Shown piece after piece: positions 45,891-54,053 of a DNA stretch of 64,000 bases. Source of the stretch: Pseudomonas parafulva NBRC 16636 = DSM 17004 (GTDB lineage: Bacteria > Pseudomonadota > Gammaproteobacteria > Pseudomonadales > Pseudomonadaceae); the NCBI RefSeq assembly GCF_000730645.1, contig NZ_BBIU01000002.1, positions 1 through 64,000 on the forward strand. The letters run 5' to 3'. A program made the translations under genes and the position numbers. Below the pieces are notes generated by a model. That model was not told where the DNA came from, did no database searches, and worked only from the letters and a program-made list of their open reading frames with translations. Each line of letters opens with the position of its first letter. The stretch's first letter is position 1.

Positions 45891-46244
45891 TTAACCTCCG
45901 CCACCCGCGCCACCCGTGCCGGAGCCGTTTGAGCCGCCCGTGCCACCGCCCATGTTCGACCCACTACCGTTGCCGTTTCCGGTATCGGTCTCTGAGCCGT
46001 CGGTAGTGCCATCCCCACCGGTGTTGTCGGTGCCGTTGCTCCCGGTACCGCTAGCGCCGGTACCCATGCCATCTCCGGGCGTACCTGAGCCTGTGGCTCC
46101 GCCATTGCCATTCATGTGGCCGCTGTCTTGGGTTTGCGCGCCCGGTGCGCGTTGGTCGTTCATGTCGGTCGCTGCCAGCGCCAGGGGCGCGCTGGCGCCA
46201 AGACACAGAGCCAGCACTAGCGATTGGGACTTGAGGATCTTCAT
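45891..46244 (-). CDS. Secreted glycine-rich low-complexity protein
   Basis: A 117-aa protein. The first 25 residues form a signal peptide (SLVLALCLGASAPLALA-AT). The mature part is almost entirely Gly, Ser, Thr, Asn and Asp (GNGNGSGSNMGGGTGGSNGS) with no hydrophobic residues, so it should be disordered. AAGGAG before the start is strong, which supports expression. No family is recognised; possible roles are surface or stress-related, but there is no evidence. Confidence 0.65.
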   Translation of the reverse strand: MKILKSQSLVLALCLGASAPLALAATDMNDQRAPGAQTQDSGHMNGNGGATGSGTPGDGMGTGASGTGSNGTDNTGGDGTTDGSETDTGNGNGSGSNMGGGTGGSNGSGTGGAGGGG

Positions 46245-46449
46245 GGTGTATCTCCTTTTGGATGCTCACCCTTGCTTTGTCCTGCCCGCCGGGCGACCTG
46301 TGCGATGGGGCCGACGTAAGGGACGAACAGCCTCGGCGCCACACTTTGCGGCGCACGTAAGCACGGCTCCTTGTCTCGCGCACACATTGCGGTTGAACAT
46401 CGCGCCAAGCCCAGGCTCTGACCAGTAATGGTCAAGCGAGGACGTTCAG

Positions 46450-46692
46450 ATGAGCATCGAACGCAGCATCCCCGAACTTGCAGCTTGGTATGCCCAGTAC
46501 GACGACATCAGCTACCGGCAGGCGTCGCCGGACGCCTACCACCATGAACTGGTTCGCACGGCTGAGGCCCTGCGTGACGACGGCATCATTGACTGGGACG
46601 ACTGGCTAGCGCTCAAGTCGCTGGCCGACCAGGCGCATGTGCGCGCACTTGAAGATGCAGTGGCGGCCCACGTCAGTGACCCGGACGCATGA
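46450..46692 (+). CDS. Small hypothetical protein coupled to exonuclease III
   Basis: An 80-aa acidic, helical-looking protein (SIERSIPELAAWYAQYDDISYRQASPDAYHHELVRTAEAL...) with no cysteine and no membrane segment. GAGG precedes the ATG. Its stop overlaps the next start (ATGA), so it is co-translated with the exonuclease III gene and may modulate or share that repair role. I do not recognise the family. Confidence 0.7.
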   Translation: MSIERSIPELAAWYAQYDDISYRQASPDAYHHELVRTAEALRDDGIIDWDDWLALKSLADQAHVRALEDAVAAHVSDPDA

Positions 46693-47486
46693 AAGCCCTG
46701 AAGATCGCCACCTTCAACATCAACGGTATCCGCAGCCGCCTGCCGGCGTTACTGGCCTGGCTGGCGCGTGAACGGCCCGACATTGCCTGCCTGCAGGAAC
46801 TGAAGGCAGCGGATCGGCAGTTCCCGCGCCAGGAAATCGAAGCAGCGGGGTACGGCTGCCTTTACCTGGGGCAGCCGGCGTGGAACGGCGTGGCCGTGCT
46901 GGCCCGTGACAGCGAGCCGCTGGAAGTTGCCCGGCACCTGCCCGGCATGCAGGACGATGACCAGAGCCGCTACCTGGAAGCTGCCGCCCATGGGGTGCTG
47001 GTGGGCTGCCTGTACCTGCCTAACGGCAACCCGCAACCCGGCCCTAAGTTCGACTACAAGCTGCGCTGGTTGGGCTGCCTGGTCAGGCATGCACAAACGC
47101 TGTACGACAGTGGTCATCCAACGGTGCTGGCCGGTGATTTCAATGTGGTGCCGACTGACATGGACATCTATAACCCGCGCTCATGGGGCAAGGACGCGCT
47201 GGTCCAGCCTGAGTCCCGTGCGGGGTTCGAACAGCTGCTGGCGCAGGGCTGGGTCGACGCCATCCGCCATGTGTACCCTGATGAGCGCATCTACACGTTC
47301 TGGGATTATTTTCGCAACCACTGGGCCCGCAATGCCGGGTTGCGGATTGACCATCTGTTGCTCAATAGGGAGCTTGCGGCCTATCTGAAGAGTGCGGGGG
47401 TCGATGCCTGGGTGCGGAATGAAGTGAAGGCCAGCGATCATGCGCCTGTCTGGATAGAGTTGGGTGCGCGTCGACGACGTCGCTAG
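46689..47486 (+). CDS. xthA: Exodeoxyribonuclease III / AP endonuclease
   Basis: A 265-aa metal-dependent phosphodiesterase of the exonuclease III family. Motifs in order: KIATFNINGIRSRLPALLAWL, the metal-ligand glutamate in DIACLQELK, the catalytic DFNVVPTDMDIYNP, the FRIxxxDY-equivalent TFWDYFRNHWARNAGLRIDHLLL, and the catalytic histidine in KASDHAPVWIEL. It cleaves abasic sites and digests 3' ends in base excision repair. Confidence 0.9.
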   Translation: MKALKIATFNINGIRSRLPALLAWLARERPDIACLQELKAADRQFPRQEIEAAGYGCLYLGQPAWNGVAVLARDSEPLEVARHLPGMQDDDQSRYLEAAAHGVLVGCLYLPNGNPQPGPKFDYKLRWLGCLVRHAQTLYDSGHPTVLAGDFNVVPTDMDIYNPRSWGKDALVQPESRAGFEQLLAQGWVDAIRHVYPDERIYTFWDYFRNHWARNAGLRIDHLLLNRELAAYLKSAGVDAWVRNEVKASDHAPVWIELGARRRRR

Positions 47487-47797
47487 TGCACTTTGCCCAA
47501 GCGATCACGTCTAGGGGCTTTGGCTATGACAGGTTCTGGATGAGCACACTCTCTCGGGTAATCCCTCGGTCGCTAGAAATACGATAAGGGTAATACGTTG
47601 ATATCCCTAAAGCCGATTGGTCGGGTCTGTCTTTCAGCACCTGTCTTGACGTTGACTAGCGAGATGCCCTTGCTCTGCAGGATGTTGCCAGGGCGCTGGT
47701 CGCTAGGGGGCATTGCAGCAGCATTGCCAAGCTCAGAACCTACGGCGGGACACGGGGGACGTCCAGGAGGAACGGCGACACGATGGTAAAGAGTGAA
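47487..47797. other. Intergenic region between xthA and LysR gene
   Basis: 311 bases with lower codon structure. A 63-codon frame at 47598 has no ribosome site and no recognisable product. I see no terminator, repeat or RNA gene. Confidence 0.35.
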
Positions 47798-48736
47798 CTA
47801 ACTGACCTGAGCGGCAAGCATCCCCTCGACCCGGGGAGCGGCCTTGAAGTCGAGCATGGAAATGAAGCTGTCCATCAACGGTGATTCGTTGTGGATGTTC
47901 CAGCTCATGTACAGGCCGATGGCCGGGTTGGGGGAGGCGGTCACGGGGTAGATCCGGCGGAACAATACCTTGTCACGCATGATTGAGTTGGCAATCGACT
48001 CGGGTACCAGGGCAACGCCGAAACCGCAAGCCACCAAGCCGATCAAGGTATGGATCTGCGCGGCCTCCTGCACCACCTTGGGGTAGAAACCGGCGGCTTC
48101 ACACAAGGCGATCAGCTGACTGTGATAGCCGGTGCCCAGGGCTTCGGGGGTGAATACAAAGTCTTCCCCGGCGAAATCCCTCAAATCGATCTGATCTTCT
48201 TTTGCCTTGGGGTGGTGGGCGGGCAGCGCCATCATGATCTCCTCGTCCAGCAACAGGCGTGACTCGACGTTTTCCGCCGAGATCGGCAACTTGCGCATGA
48301 AGGCAATATCTGCTTCTCCCGACAGAATCGCCTTGGCCTGGCTGGAAGAAGGCATTTCCCTGATGATCAACTGGACTTTGGGGTAGGTCTCGCGGAACTG
48401 GCGCAGGGTACTGAGCAGTGACTCGTAGTAGGCGATGGACACCGCCGTCACCGTGAGTTTGCCGGCAATGCCCTCGGACACCTGGCGTGCGTGTTCGATG
48501 CCCAGTTCCAACTCTTTCAACGTGCTATAGGCCGCATTCAGGAATGCACCGCCAGCGGGAGTCAGCTTGACCCCGCGTTTATTGCGCGTGAACAGGCTGA
48601 ACCCCAGTTTGTCTTCCAGCCGATTGATGGCTTGGCTCAACGGCGGCTGGGCCATGTGCAGGCGAATGGCGGCCTTGTGGAAATGCAGCTCTTCAGCCAC
48701 GGCGATGAATTGGCGTAGCAGGCGGGTTTCGATCAT
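47798..48736 (-). CDS. LysR-family transcriptional regulator
   Basis: A 312-aa LysR regulator with the winged helix at the N-terminus (LLRQFIAVAEELHFHKAAIRLHMAQPPLSQAINRLEDKLGFSLFTRNKRGVKLTPAG) and an effector domain (LTVTAVSIAYYESLLSTLRQF..., LIGLVACGFGVALVPESIAN). It is divergent from the SDR/SMP-30 operon at 49044 and probably controls it. The region between (48737-49043) should contain its T-N11-A operator. Confidence 0.87.
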   Translation of the reverse strand: MIETRLLRQFIAVAEELHFHKAAIRLHMAQPPLSQAINRLEDKLGFSLFTRNKRGVKLTPAGGAFLNAAYSTLKELELGIEHARQVSEGIAGKLTVTAVSIAYYESLLSTLRQFRETYPKVQLIIREMPSSSQAKAILSGEADIAFMRKLPISAENVESRLLLDEEIMMALPAHHPKAKEDQIDLRDFAGEDFVFTPEALGTGYHSQLIALCEAAGFYPKVVQEAAQIHTLIGLVACGFGVALVPESIANSIMRDKVLFRRIYPVTASPNPAIGLYMSWNIHNESPLMDSFISMLDFKAAPRVEGMLAAQVS

Positions 48737-49043
48737 TTCTTCTGTTCCTTCATTTGAACTGATCTGTGGGCGGGTGCGGCAATGTCACCGGTAAATGGGC
48801 GCTCGCCTAAAGAATACACAGGGCTAAGTTGAACTTCGGATCCAAAAATTGCAAGGGCTGTCGGGCAGGTCCGAATGCCGTGGCGTAGTGTTAGGAAGAG
48901 CCTTCAGATGAATCATCATCAAGGGATCATTCGGATTGAACATCAACTTGATATGAGCCAGGTATCAACCTGCGCCGCCGTTAGTATTAAACAGCGTGGC
49001 TGTTCATTGTTAAGGTGAGGCGGCACTCAAGAGGAAACAGCCA
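48737..49043. other. Divergent promoter region, LysR and SDR genes
   Basis: 307 bases with no gene. TCATCATC and imperfect dyads occur around 48908-48960, where a LysR-type box would be expected upstream of the SDR operon, but I cannot define one with confidence. Confidence 0.4.
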
Positions 49044-49889
49044 ATGAATTTTACAGGAAAGACCGCGGTTGTAACGGGCGCTGGCCGAGGGCTCGGTTTA
49101 AGTTATGCGCACGCATTGGCCACGCTGGGCGCCAACGTGGTGATCAGTGATATCGGCGCAGATAAGCTGGGCGCTGGGGGCGACAGTTCCATCGCCATGG
49201 AGGCTGCGAGAGCCCTCAGGGACAAAGGTTTCAACGTGGTGGGCCATCATGGGGACTTGTCCAGTGAGCAGGGTTGCGAGCAATTGGTGGCAACGGCCAT
49301 CGACGCATTTGGCCAACTCGATATCCTGATTCACAACGCCGGCTGGGTCGGTTATCAAGCGATTGAAGAGGCTGATGCAACATTCATCGGCCGCGCGGTG
49401 GACATCAATATCTATACCCCCGTGTGGTTATGCAAACACGCCTGGAAACACCTCAAGCAGTCTGCTGCCGCACGGGTCGTGCTGACGTCATCCGACCGCG
49501 CGATGTACCAGCAGTATGCCCAACCGGGCCTGGTGGCGTATGCCGCTGGCAAGATGGCACAACTGGGCATCATGAATGCGCTAAGCATTGAGGGTACGGA
49601 AGCCGGCATTCTCGTCAATGCGGTGTCCCCAGTGGCCAAGACCCGCATGTGGGGCGTGACGGGGGAACCGGAGAACCTTAAGCCTGAATGGGTGACCCCT
49701 GGCGTGGTGTTCCTGGCGTCGCAGCAGTGCCAGGACTCCGGTTATGTCCTGCGTGCCAGCAATGGCCAGTTTACGGCGACGCGGTTTGTCGAAAACCCGG
49801 GGGTCGATTACCCGGTTGATCTGGCCCGAGTGAAGGCCGCCAGTGCTGAACAGGTTGCCCAGCTTTGGGGCCACATCAAGGAGCGTTGA
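49044..49889 (+). CDS. Short-chain dehydrogenase/reductase (MFE-like)
   Basis: A 281-aa SDR. Cofactor motif VVTGAGRGLGLSYAHAL at about 9-25, NAGW at the NAG position, catalytic serine in VVLTSSDRAMYQQYAQPG and the YAAGKMA (YxxxK) pair near 171-177. The N-terminal pattern with ISDIGADKLGAGGDSS resembles the SDR domain of multifunctional beta-oxidation enzymes. GAGGAAAC precedes the ATG. It starts an operon with an SMP-30-type lactonase, suggesting dehydrogenation of a sugar or cyclic alcohol to a lactone that is then hydrolysed. Confidence 0.83.
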   Translation: MNFTGKTAVVTGAGRGLGLSYAHALATLGANVVISDIGADKLGAGGDSSIAMEAARALRDKGFNVVGHHGDLSSEQGCEQLVATAIDAFGQLDILIHNAGWVGYQAIEEADATFIGRAVDINIYTPVWLCKHAWKHLKQSAAARVVLTSSDRAMYQQYAQPGLVAYAAGKMAQLGIMNALSIEGTEAGILVNAVSPVAKTRMWGVTGEPENLKPEWVTPGVVFLASQQCQDSGYVLRASNGQFTATRFVENPGVDYPVDLARVKAASAEQVAQLWGHIKER

Positions 49890-49891
49890 AT

Positions 49892-50776
49892 ATGCCTGCT
49901 CAGGAAGAGCTCAAACTGTTTTCACCGTGCCAGGCCGATCTGGGTGAGAGCCCGGTCTGGGATGAAACCCATCAGTGCCTGCTCTTTGTCGACATCAGTG
50001 GCGGCCAGATCAATGCCCTGGACCTGCACGGGCAACTGACGCGCCTGTATGACTCGCCTGCGCGCATTGGCGCCTTGGCATTGACTGAAAAGGGCAACCT
50101 GATTTTCACCCAGAATGCCGGGGTTGCCATCTTGGACCGCACCAGCCTGCGGGTCACCCAGAACTCAAAGCTGGCCATCACGCTGTCGTCCTATCGTTTC
50201 AATGATGGTGCGTGCGACCCGCAGGGCCGCTTCATCACCGGCTTGATGGATGAAGGTCACAGCAGCAATACGGGCAAGCTCTATCGCTACGACGCCGGCC
50301 TGAACGCCTCGGTGATTCTGGACAGTATCAGCCTGCCCAACGGACTGGCATGGGCCAGTGGGGGCGACGCGTTGTTTTTCGTCGACTCGGTGGCCCGCAC
50401 GCTCTACCGCGCTCCTTACCTGGCGAATGGCAACTACCTGCAACAGGTATCGGTGTTCGCCCGGACACCGGAGAAACTGGGCCGACCTGACGGCCTGGCG
50501 CTGGATATCGAGGATAACCTGTGGGTTTGCCAGTTCAACGGAGGCTGCCTGCTGCAATATGACCGCAATGGCGCCCTCCTGCAGACCTTGCCAGTGCCGG
50601 TGCCACGGCCCACCAGTTGCTGCTTTGGCGGACCGGATATGCGTACCCTGTTCATTACCACCGCCAAATTCGGCATGTCGGCGGACGAGCACGCAGACTA
50701 TCCGGCAGCGGGCAATATCTACAGCATCCGGTTGCCGGTGCCTGGAAGGCCGCGCCACCGTTTCAAGGAACTGTAG
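49892..50776 (+). CDS. SMP-30/gluconolactonase-type sugar lactonase
   Basis: A 294-aa six-bladed propeller hydrolase. The metal-binding ligands appear in order: the Glu in ADLGESPVWDE, the Asn in FNDGACDPQGRFITG, the Asn in SLPNGLAWASGGDALFFVDS, and the Asp in GRPDGLALDIEDNLW. It opens sugar or other lactones. The start at 49892 follows AAGGAG; longer readings overlap the SDR gene end. It probably acts on the SDR product. Confidence 0.86.
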   Translation: MPAQEELKLFSPCQADLGESPVWDETHQCLLFVDISGGQINALDLHGQLTRLYDSPARIGALALTEKGNLIFTQNAGVAILDRTSLRVTQNSKLAITLSSYRFNDGACDPQGRFITGLMDEGHSSNTGKLYRYDAGLNASVILDSISLPNGLAWASGGDALFFVDSVARTLYRAPYLANGNYLQQVSVFARTPEKLGRPDGLALDIEDNLWVCQFNGGCLLQYDRNGALLQTLPVPVPRPTSCCFGGPDMRTLFITTAKFGMSADEHADYPAAGNIYSIRLPVPGRPRHRFKEL

Positions 50777-50787
50777 TCGCACATGCT

Positions 50788-51111
50788 TCAAGGCCGAGGC
50801 AGGGCGGCAGATATCCGTGAATAGTCGGTCAACACCATCACCTTTTCCTGAATCCGGCCCACCATTGCGCCGTGCTCCGCGGCGCTTTTTTCCTTGATGG
50901 CAGACCATTCCCGGTCAGCCATCAGGTTTGCCCAACCCTGGCGCATCCTCTCGGTATCCGGCCATCTGATCAGGTAGACAAACTCGGTACGCTGGTCGGT
51001 CCTGGCTTCCCACAGCGAGATGATGTCGAACCCATGACGGGCCATGATGCGCATGGCGTGATCACGAAGTCGTTCATTGCTCAGGGTGATCCAGAAGGGT
51101 GGTTGAAGCAT
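50788..51111 (-). CDS. NIPSNAP-family protein
   Basis: A 107-aa protein matching the NIPSNAP ferredoxin-like barrel (RIMARHGFDIISLWEARTDQRTEFVYLIRWPDTERMRQGWANLMADREWSAIKEKSAAEHGAMVGRI). Its start overlaps the stop of a 62-codon PrlF-like ORF (TGATG). The family's biochemical role is poorly known; in bacteria it often sits in catabolic operons. It converges with the SMP-30 gene with 11 bases between. Confidence 0.75.
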   Translation of the reverse strand: MLQPPFWITLSNERLRDHAMRIMARHGFDIISLWEARTDQRTEFVYLIRWPDTERMRQGWANLMADREWSAIKEKSAAEHGAMVGRIQEKVMVLTDYSRISAALPRP

Positions 51112-51299
51112 CAGATCGCGACCTCACCATCGATATCTTCGTCCAGGTCTACCCAGTGGTTTGCGTTGACGAGCATGGTTTGCGCCAAGTCGTCCTTTAG
51201 GGTGGTGAGATTGCGTCCGCTTCGGATATCAGCCTCCAGCAAACCCAGGAACGCACCGATGGCAGGGTATTCGTAGATGGTATCTAGGCAGATGACCAT
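51111..51299 (-). CDS. PrlF antitoxin-like C-terminal fragment
   Basis: A 62-aa ORF with a good AGGGGGAAATC ribosome site. Its sequence (YPAIGAFLGLLEADIRSG ... VDLDEDIDGEVAI) resembles the C-terminal half of PrlF/SohA antitoxins, but the N-terminal AbrB-type DNA-binding half is missing: the frame upstream is not AbrB-like and hits a stop after about 19 codons. No YhaV toxin gene is nearby. It is translationally coupled to the NIPSNAP gene. It may be a remnant, or a short protein of its own. The match is from memory of the family. Confidence 0.45.
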   Translation of the reverse strand: MVICLDTIYEYPAIGAFLGLLEADIRSGRNLTTLKDDLAQTMLVNANHWVDLDEDIDGEVAI

Positions 51300-51405
51300 G
51301 ATTTCCCCCTGCGTACGTCGAATGCAATCTTGCCACTGGAAGTGGATGGATTTTCATGGCCTATAAAGGCAGAAATGATCAGCTAAATAGCCTGCCCGAC
51401 GAAGC

Positions 51406-52320
51406 TCAAAGACTATCCGGGTCCCCAAAGAACATCTGTATCCGCGACCGCAACCACCGCTCCGCCGGGTCATTATCCTGCGCCCCTCGCCACGCCATAT
51501 GCAGTTCAAAACTCCGTACCTCCAACGGCAGGTCCTCGGCGCGCAGCCCCCCAGCGGCGGTAAGGGCGTCTGCCGTATAGTCCGGCACCGTGGCGACGAT
51601 GTCGGTACCTGCCAGCAAACTGCCCAGGCCATTGAACTGCGGCACCGCCAGCACCACGTGGCGCCTGCGCCCAAGTTCCTGCAGGGCTTCATCGATAAAC
51701 CCCGACAGGTCACCTGCAAACGACACCAGCGCATGGGGGCGGGCGCAGAAGTCGTCCAGCGTGATGCTGCCTGGCACGCTGTCGGCCCTGAGCAGTTTTG
51801 GCCTGCTGCGGCGCAATACCTTGCGTTTGGCGTTGGCAGGCAGTTCGCTGGTGTAACTCACACCTACCGAGATCTCGCCAGAGGCCAGCAGGGTGGGCAT
51901 CAGCAGGTAGTTGACCCGCCGCACTACCAGCACAATCCCCGGCGCCTCGGCACGGACGCGTTTCAACAACGGCGGCAGCAGGCCGAACTCGGCGTCGTCC
52001 GACAGGCCGATGCGGAATACCGCGTTGCTGGTGGCGGGGTCGAACTCGGCGGCGCGGCTGACGGCGGTGGAGATGGAGTCCAGCGCGGGGGATAGCAGGG
52101 CGAAGATTTCGTTGGCGCGGGCGGAGGGCTCCATGCTGCGGCCCGTACGCACGAACAGCGGGTCGTCGAACAGGTTGCGCAGGCGTGCGAGCGCCGCGCT
52201 GATGGCCGGCTGGCCGAGGAACAGCTTTTCGGCAGCACGGGTGACGCTACGTTCGTGCATCAGCGTTTCGAACACGATCAACAGGTTGAGGTCTACGCGA
52301 CGGAGGTCGTTTCGATTCAT
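51406..52320 (-). CDS. LysR-family regulator (NodD/SyrM-like)
   Basis: A 304-aa LysR regulator with the NodD-like start (DLRRVDLNLLIVFETLMHERSVTRAAEKLFLGQPAISAALARLRNLFDDPLFVRTGRSMEPSARA) and a full effector domain ending in MAWRGAQDNDPAERWLRSRIQMFFG. It is divergent from the alcohol dehydrogenase/quinone reductase gene 205 bases away and likely regulates it. Confidence 0.86.
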   Translation of the reverse strand: MNRNDLRRVDLNLLIVFETLMHERSVTRAAEKLFLGQPAISAALARLRNLFDDPLFVRTGRSMEPSARANEIFALLSPALDSISTAVSRAAEFDPATSNAVFRIGLSDDAEFGLLPPLLKRVRAEAPGIVLVVRRVNYLLMPTLLASGEISVGVSYTSELPANAKRKVLRRSRPKLLRADSVPGSITLDDFCARPHALVSFAGDLSGFIDEALQELGRRRHVVLAVPQFNGLGSLLAGTDIVATVPDYTADALTAAGGLRAEDLPLEVRSFELHMAWRGAQDNDPAERWLRSRIQMFFGDPDSL

Positions 52321-52525
52321 CGGTGCGCTTCGCCTGAATGGGGGCAGGGGTGAATCTTAAGGCCAAAGGCTGGTAACCTGCACCCGTTTAGGTGGCCAAT
52401 GCCAGGGAAAGTCAGGTGCCCAATCGATGACAGGCATGTCGACTATTAATGACCACTGATGGCCTAACCGCTAAAGCCCGGATAGAGTCAATGGTAATTA
52501 GCGTTTCACACAGGCGAGGTATGCG

Positions 52526-53548
52526 ATGTCCCGCATGATCCGTTTCCACAAGTTCGGCGCTGCCGACGTGCTCCGTTGCGAGGAGCAGGCCGAGCCGACA
52601 CCCGCCGCCGGTGAGGTGCAGGTCCGCGTTGAAGCGGTAGGTATCAGCTGGTATGACGTGCTCTGGCGCCAGAACCTGGCATCGTCCCGTGCACGGCTGC
52701 CTGCCGGCATCGGTCATGAGATGGCCGGCGTGGTGACGGCAGTCGGGGAGGGCATTGACGATATCGCTGTTGGCGATCGGGTGGCGAGCTTCCCGGCCAC
52801 CAGTGCCAACGACCACCCGGTATACGGCGACGTCATCGTGCTGCCGCGCTCGGCGATCACCCGTTACCCGGATGTACTCACCCCCATCGAAGCGAGCGTG
52901 CACTACACGCCGTTGCTCATCGCCTATTTTGCCTATGTCGACCTGGCCCGCGCCAAGGCAGGGCAGACGGCATTGGTGACTGATGCCAGCCACTGTGCGG
53001 GGCCGGCCTTCGTTCAGCTGGGCAAGGCGCTGGGGCTCAAGGTGTTCGCAGCTACCAAAGATGCCGAGCAGCGTGAATACCTGTTGGGGCTTGGGGCGGA
53101 CAAGGTGATCGTCACCGAAGAGCAGGACCTGGTGATGCAGGTGGGCAAATACACCGACGGGCGCGGCGTGGACATGGTGCTCGACGGCCTTGGCGGGCCA
53201 CAGATGTCGTTGCTGGGCGACGTGCTCGCCCCGCGTGGCAGCCTTGTGCTGTATGGCCTGCAAGGCGGTAACCAGACGCCGTTCCCAGCTTGCGCAGCGT
53301 TCCAGAAGAACATTCAGTTCCATGTGCATTGCATCGGCAATTTTACCGGCAAGCCCGAGCTTGGCATTGCCCAGGACCAAGTGGCGCTGCACCGCGCACT
53401 TCGCGATATCAACCAATTCACCGCCGACCAGTTGCTGACCCCGCAAATCATCAAGGTGTACCCCTTCGAGCAGGTGGTGGAGGCGCACCGGTACATGGAC
53501 CAATGCCCATGTGGCGGGCGTGTGGTGCTGGATTTGTCGCAGCCTTGA
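52526..53548 (+). CDS. Zinc-type alcohol dehydrogenase/quinone oxidoreductase family protein
   Basis: A 340-aa medium-chain dehydrogenase/reductase. The N-terminal GroES-like domain contains GISWYDVLWRQN and GIGHEMAGVVTAVGEGIDDIAVGDRV; the Rossmann part is degenerate (TALVTDASHCAGPAFVQLGKAL) and the NADPH region is KVIVTEEQDLVMQVGKYTDGRGVDMVLDGLGG. The catalytic-zinc cysteine is absent, so it is a zinc-free quinone/enone reductase-like member. GAGG precedes the ATG. It is the sole target gene visible for the divergent LysR regulator. Confidence 0.84.
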   Translation: MSRMIRFHKFGAADVLRCEEQAEPTPAAGEVQVRVEAVGISWYDVLWRQNLASSRARLPAGIGHEMAGVVTAVGEGIDDIAVGDRVASFPATSANDHPVYGDVIVLPRSAITRYPDVLTPIEASVHYTPLLIAYFAYVDLARAKAGQTALVTDASHCAGPAFVQLGKALGLKVFAATKDAEQREYLLGLGADKVIVTEEQDLVMQVGKYTDGRGVDMVLDGLGGPQMSLLGDVLAPRGSLVLYGLQGGNQTPFPACAAFQKNIQFHVHCIGNFTGKPELGIAQDQVALHRALRDINQFTADQLLTPQIIKVYPFEQVVEAHRYMDQCPCGGRVVLDLSQP

Positions 53549-53569
53549 GCGCACTGCCGTTCATCCACG

Positions 53570-53594
53570 AACCCGGGCTGGCCCCGGGTTTTTT
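53570..53594 (+). terminator. Intrinsic terminator after quinone-reductase-like gene
   Basis: AACCCGGG pairs with CCCGGGTT over a five-base loop, with a T6 tract, 21 bases after the stop codon. Confidence 0.85.
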
Positions 53595-54053
53595 GTGGGC
53601 GATATCATACGATTATTTATTATAAAAAAGAACATTCCTACAACTAGAGCAGTGCTGGACTACATTCCATAGATTGACTAACCAGCTGTTAGTAATATCT
53701 CGCCAACTATCCTCGCTTGAACTATCTCGGTCGACTCATCAAGCTGTCTATTCATCTTTGCTGACTGCTTTTTTTACCCCTATCTGTATCTTCAATTCGT
53801 TTTCCGTACCTCGATAATGGCCTAATGATAGTTTGCGCAAGGAGCGAGTGATGAACATGGCCAGGCCTGGTCCACGGATATGTGCAGCAGTTAAGTGGCG
53901 CCGTATTGCGGTGTTCTCGATGGTATGGCGACAGTGATGGGGCGTGTGCCCTGACCGATTTGCCGTACCCCTCGCGGGGGGACCCCGCAGCGTGCCGGAA
54001 CAATAAAAGTGTGTTCGGCAGTGCTGGCCGCATGAAGTTGATGAGGTGATACC
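53595..54053. other. AT-rich intergenic region with possible recombinase remnant
   Basis: Roughly 53600-53830 is markedly more AT-rich than the rest of the window. On the minus strand a frame ending at 53748 reads GHTPHHCRHTIEN ... LRKLSLGHYRG, which resembles the HxxR and LGH boxes of tyrosine recombinases, but upstream coding is lost under the next gene. It may be the eroded 3' end of an integrase; otherwise I see nothing here except the leader of the 54054 gene. Confidence 0.3.

Noticed and set aside
47598..47789. 63-codon frame between xthA and the LysR gene
   Set aside because: No ribosome site and no meaningful similarity.
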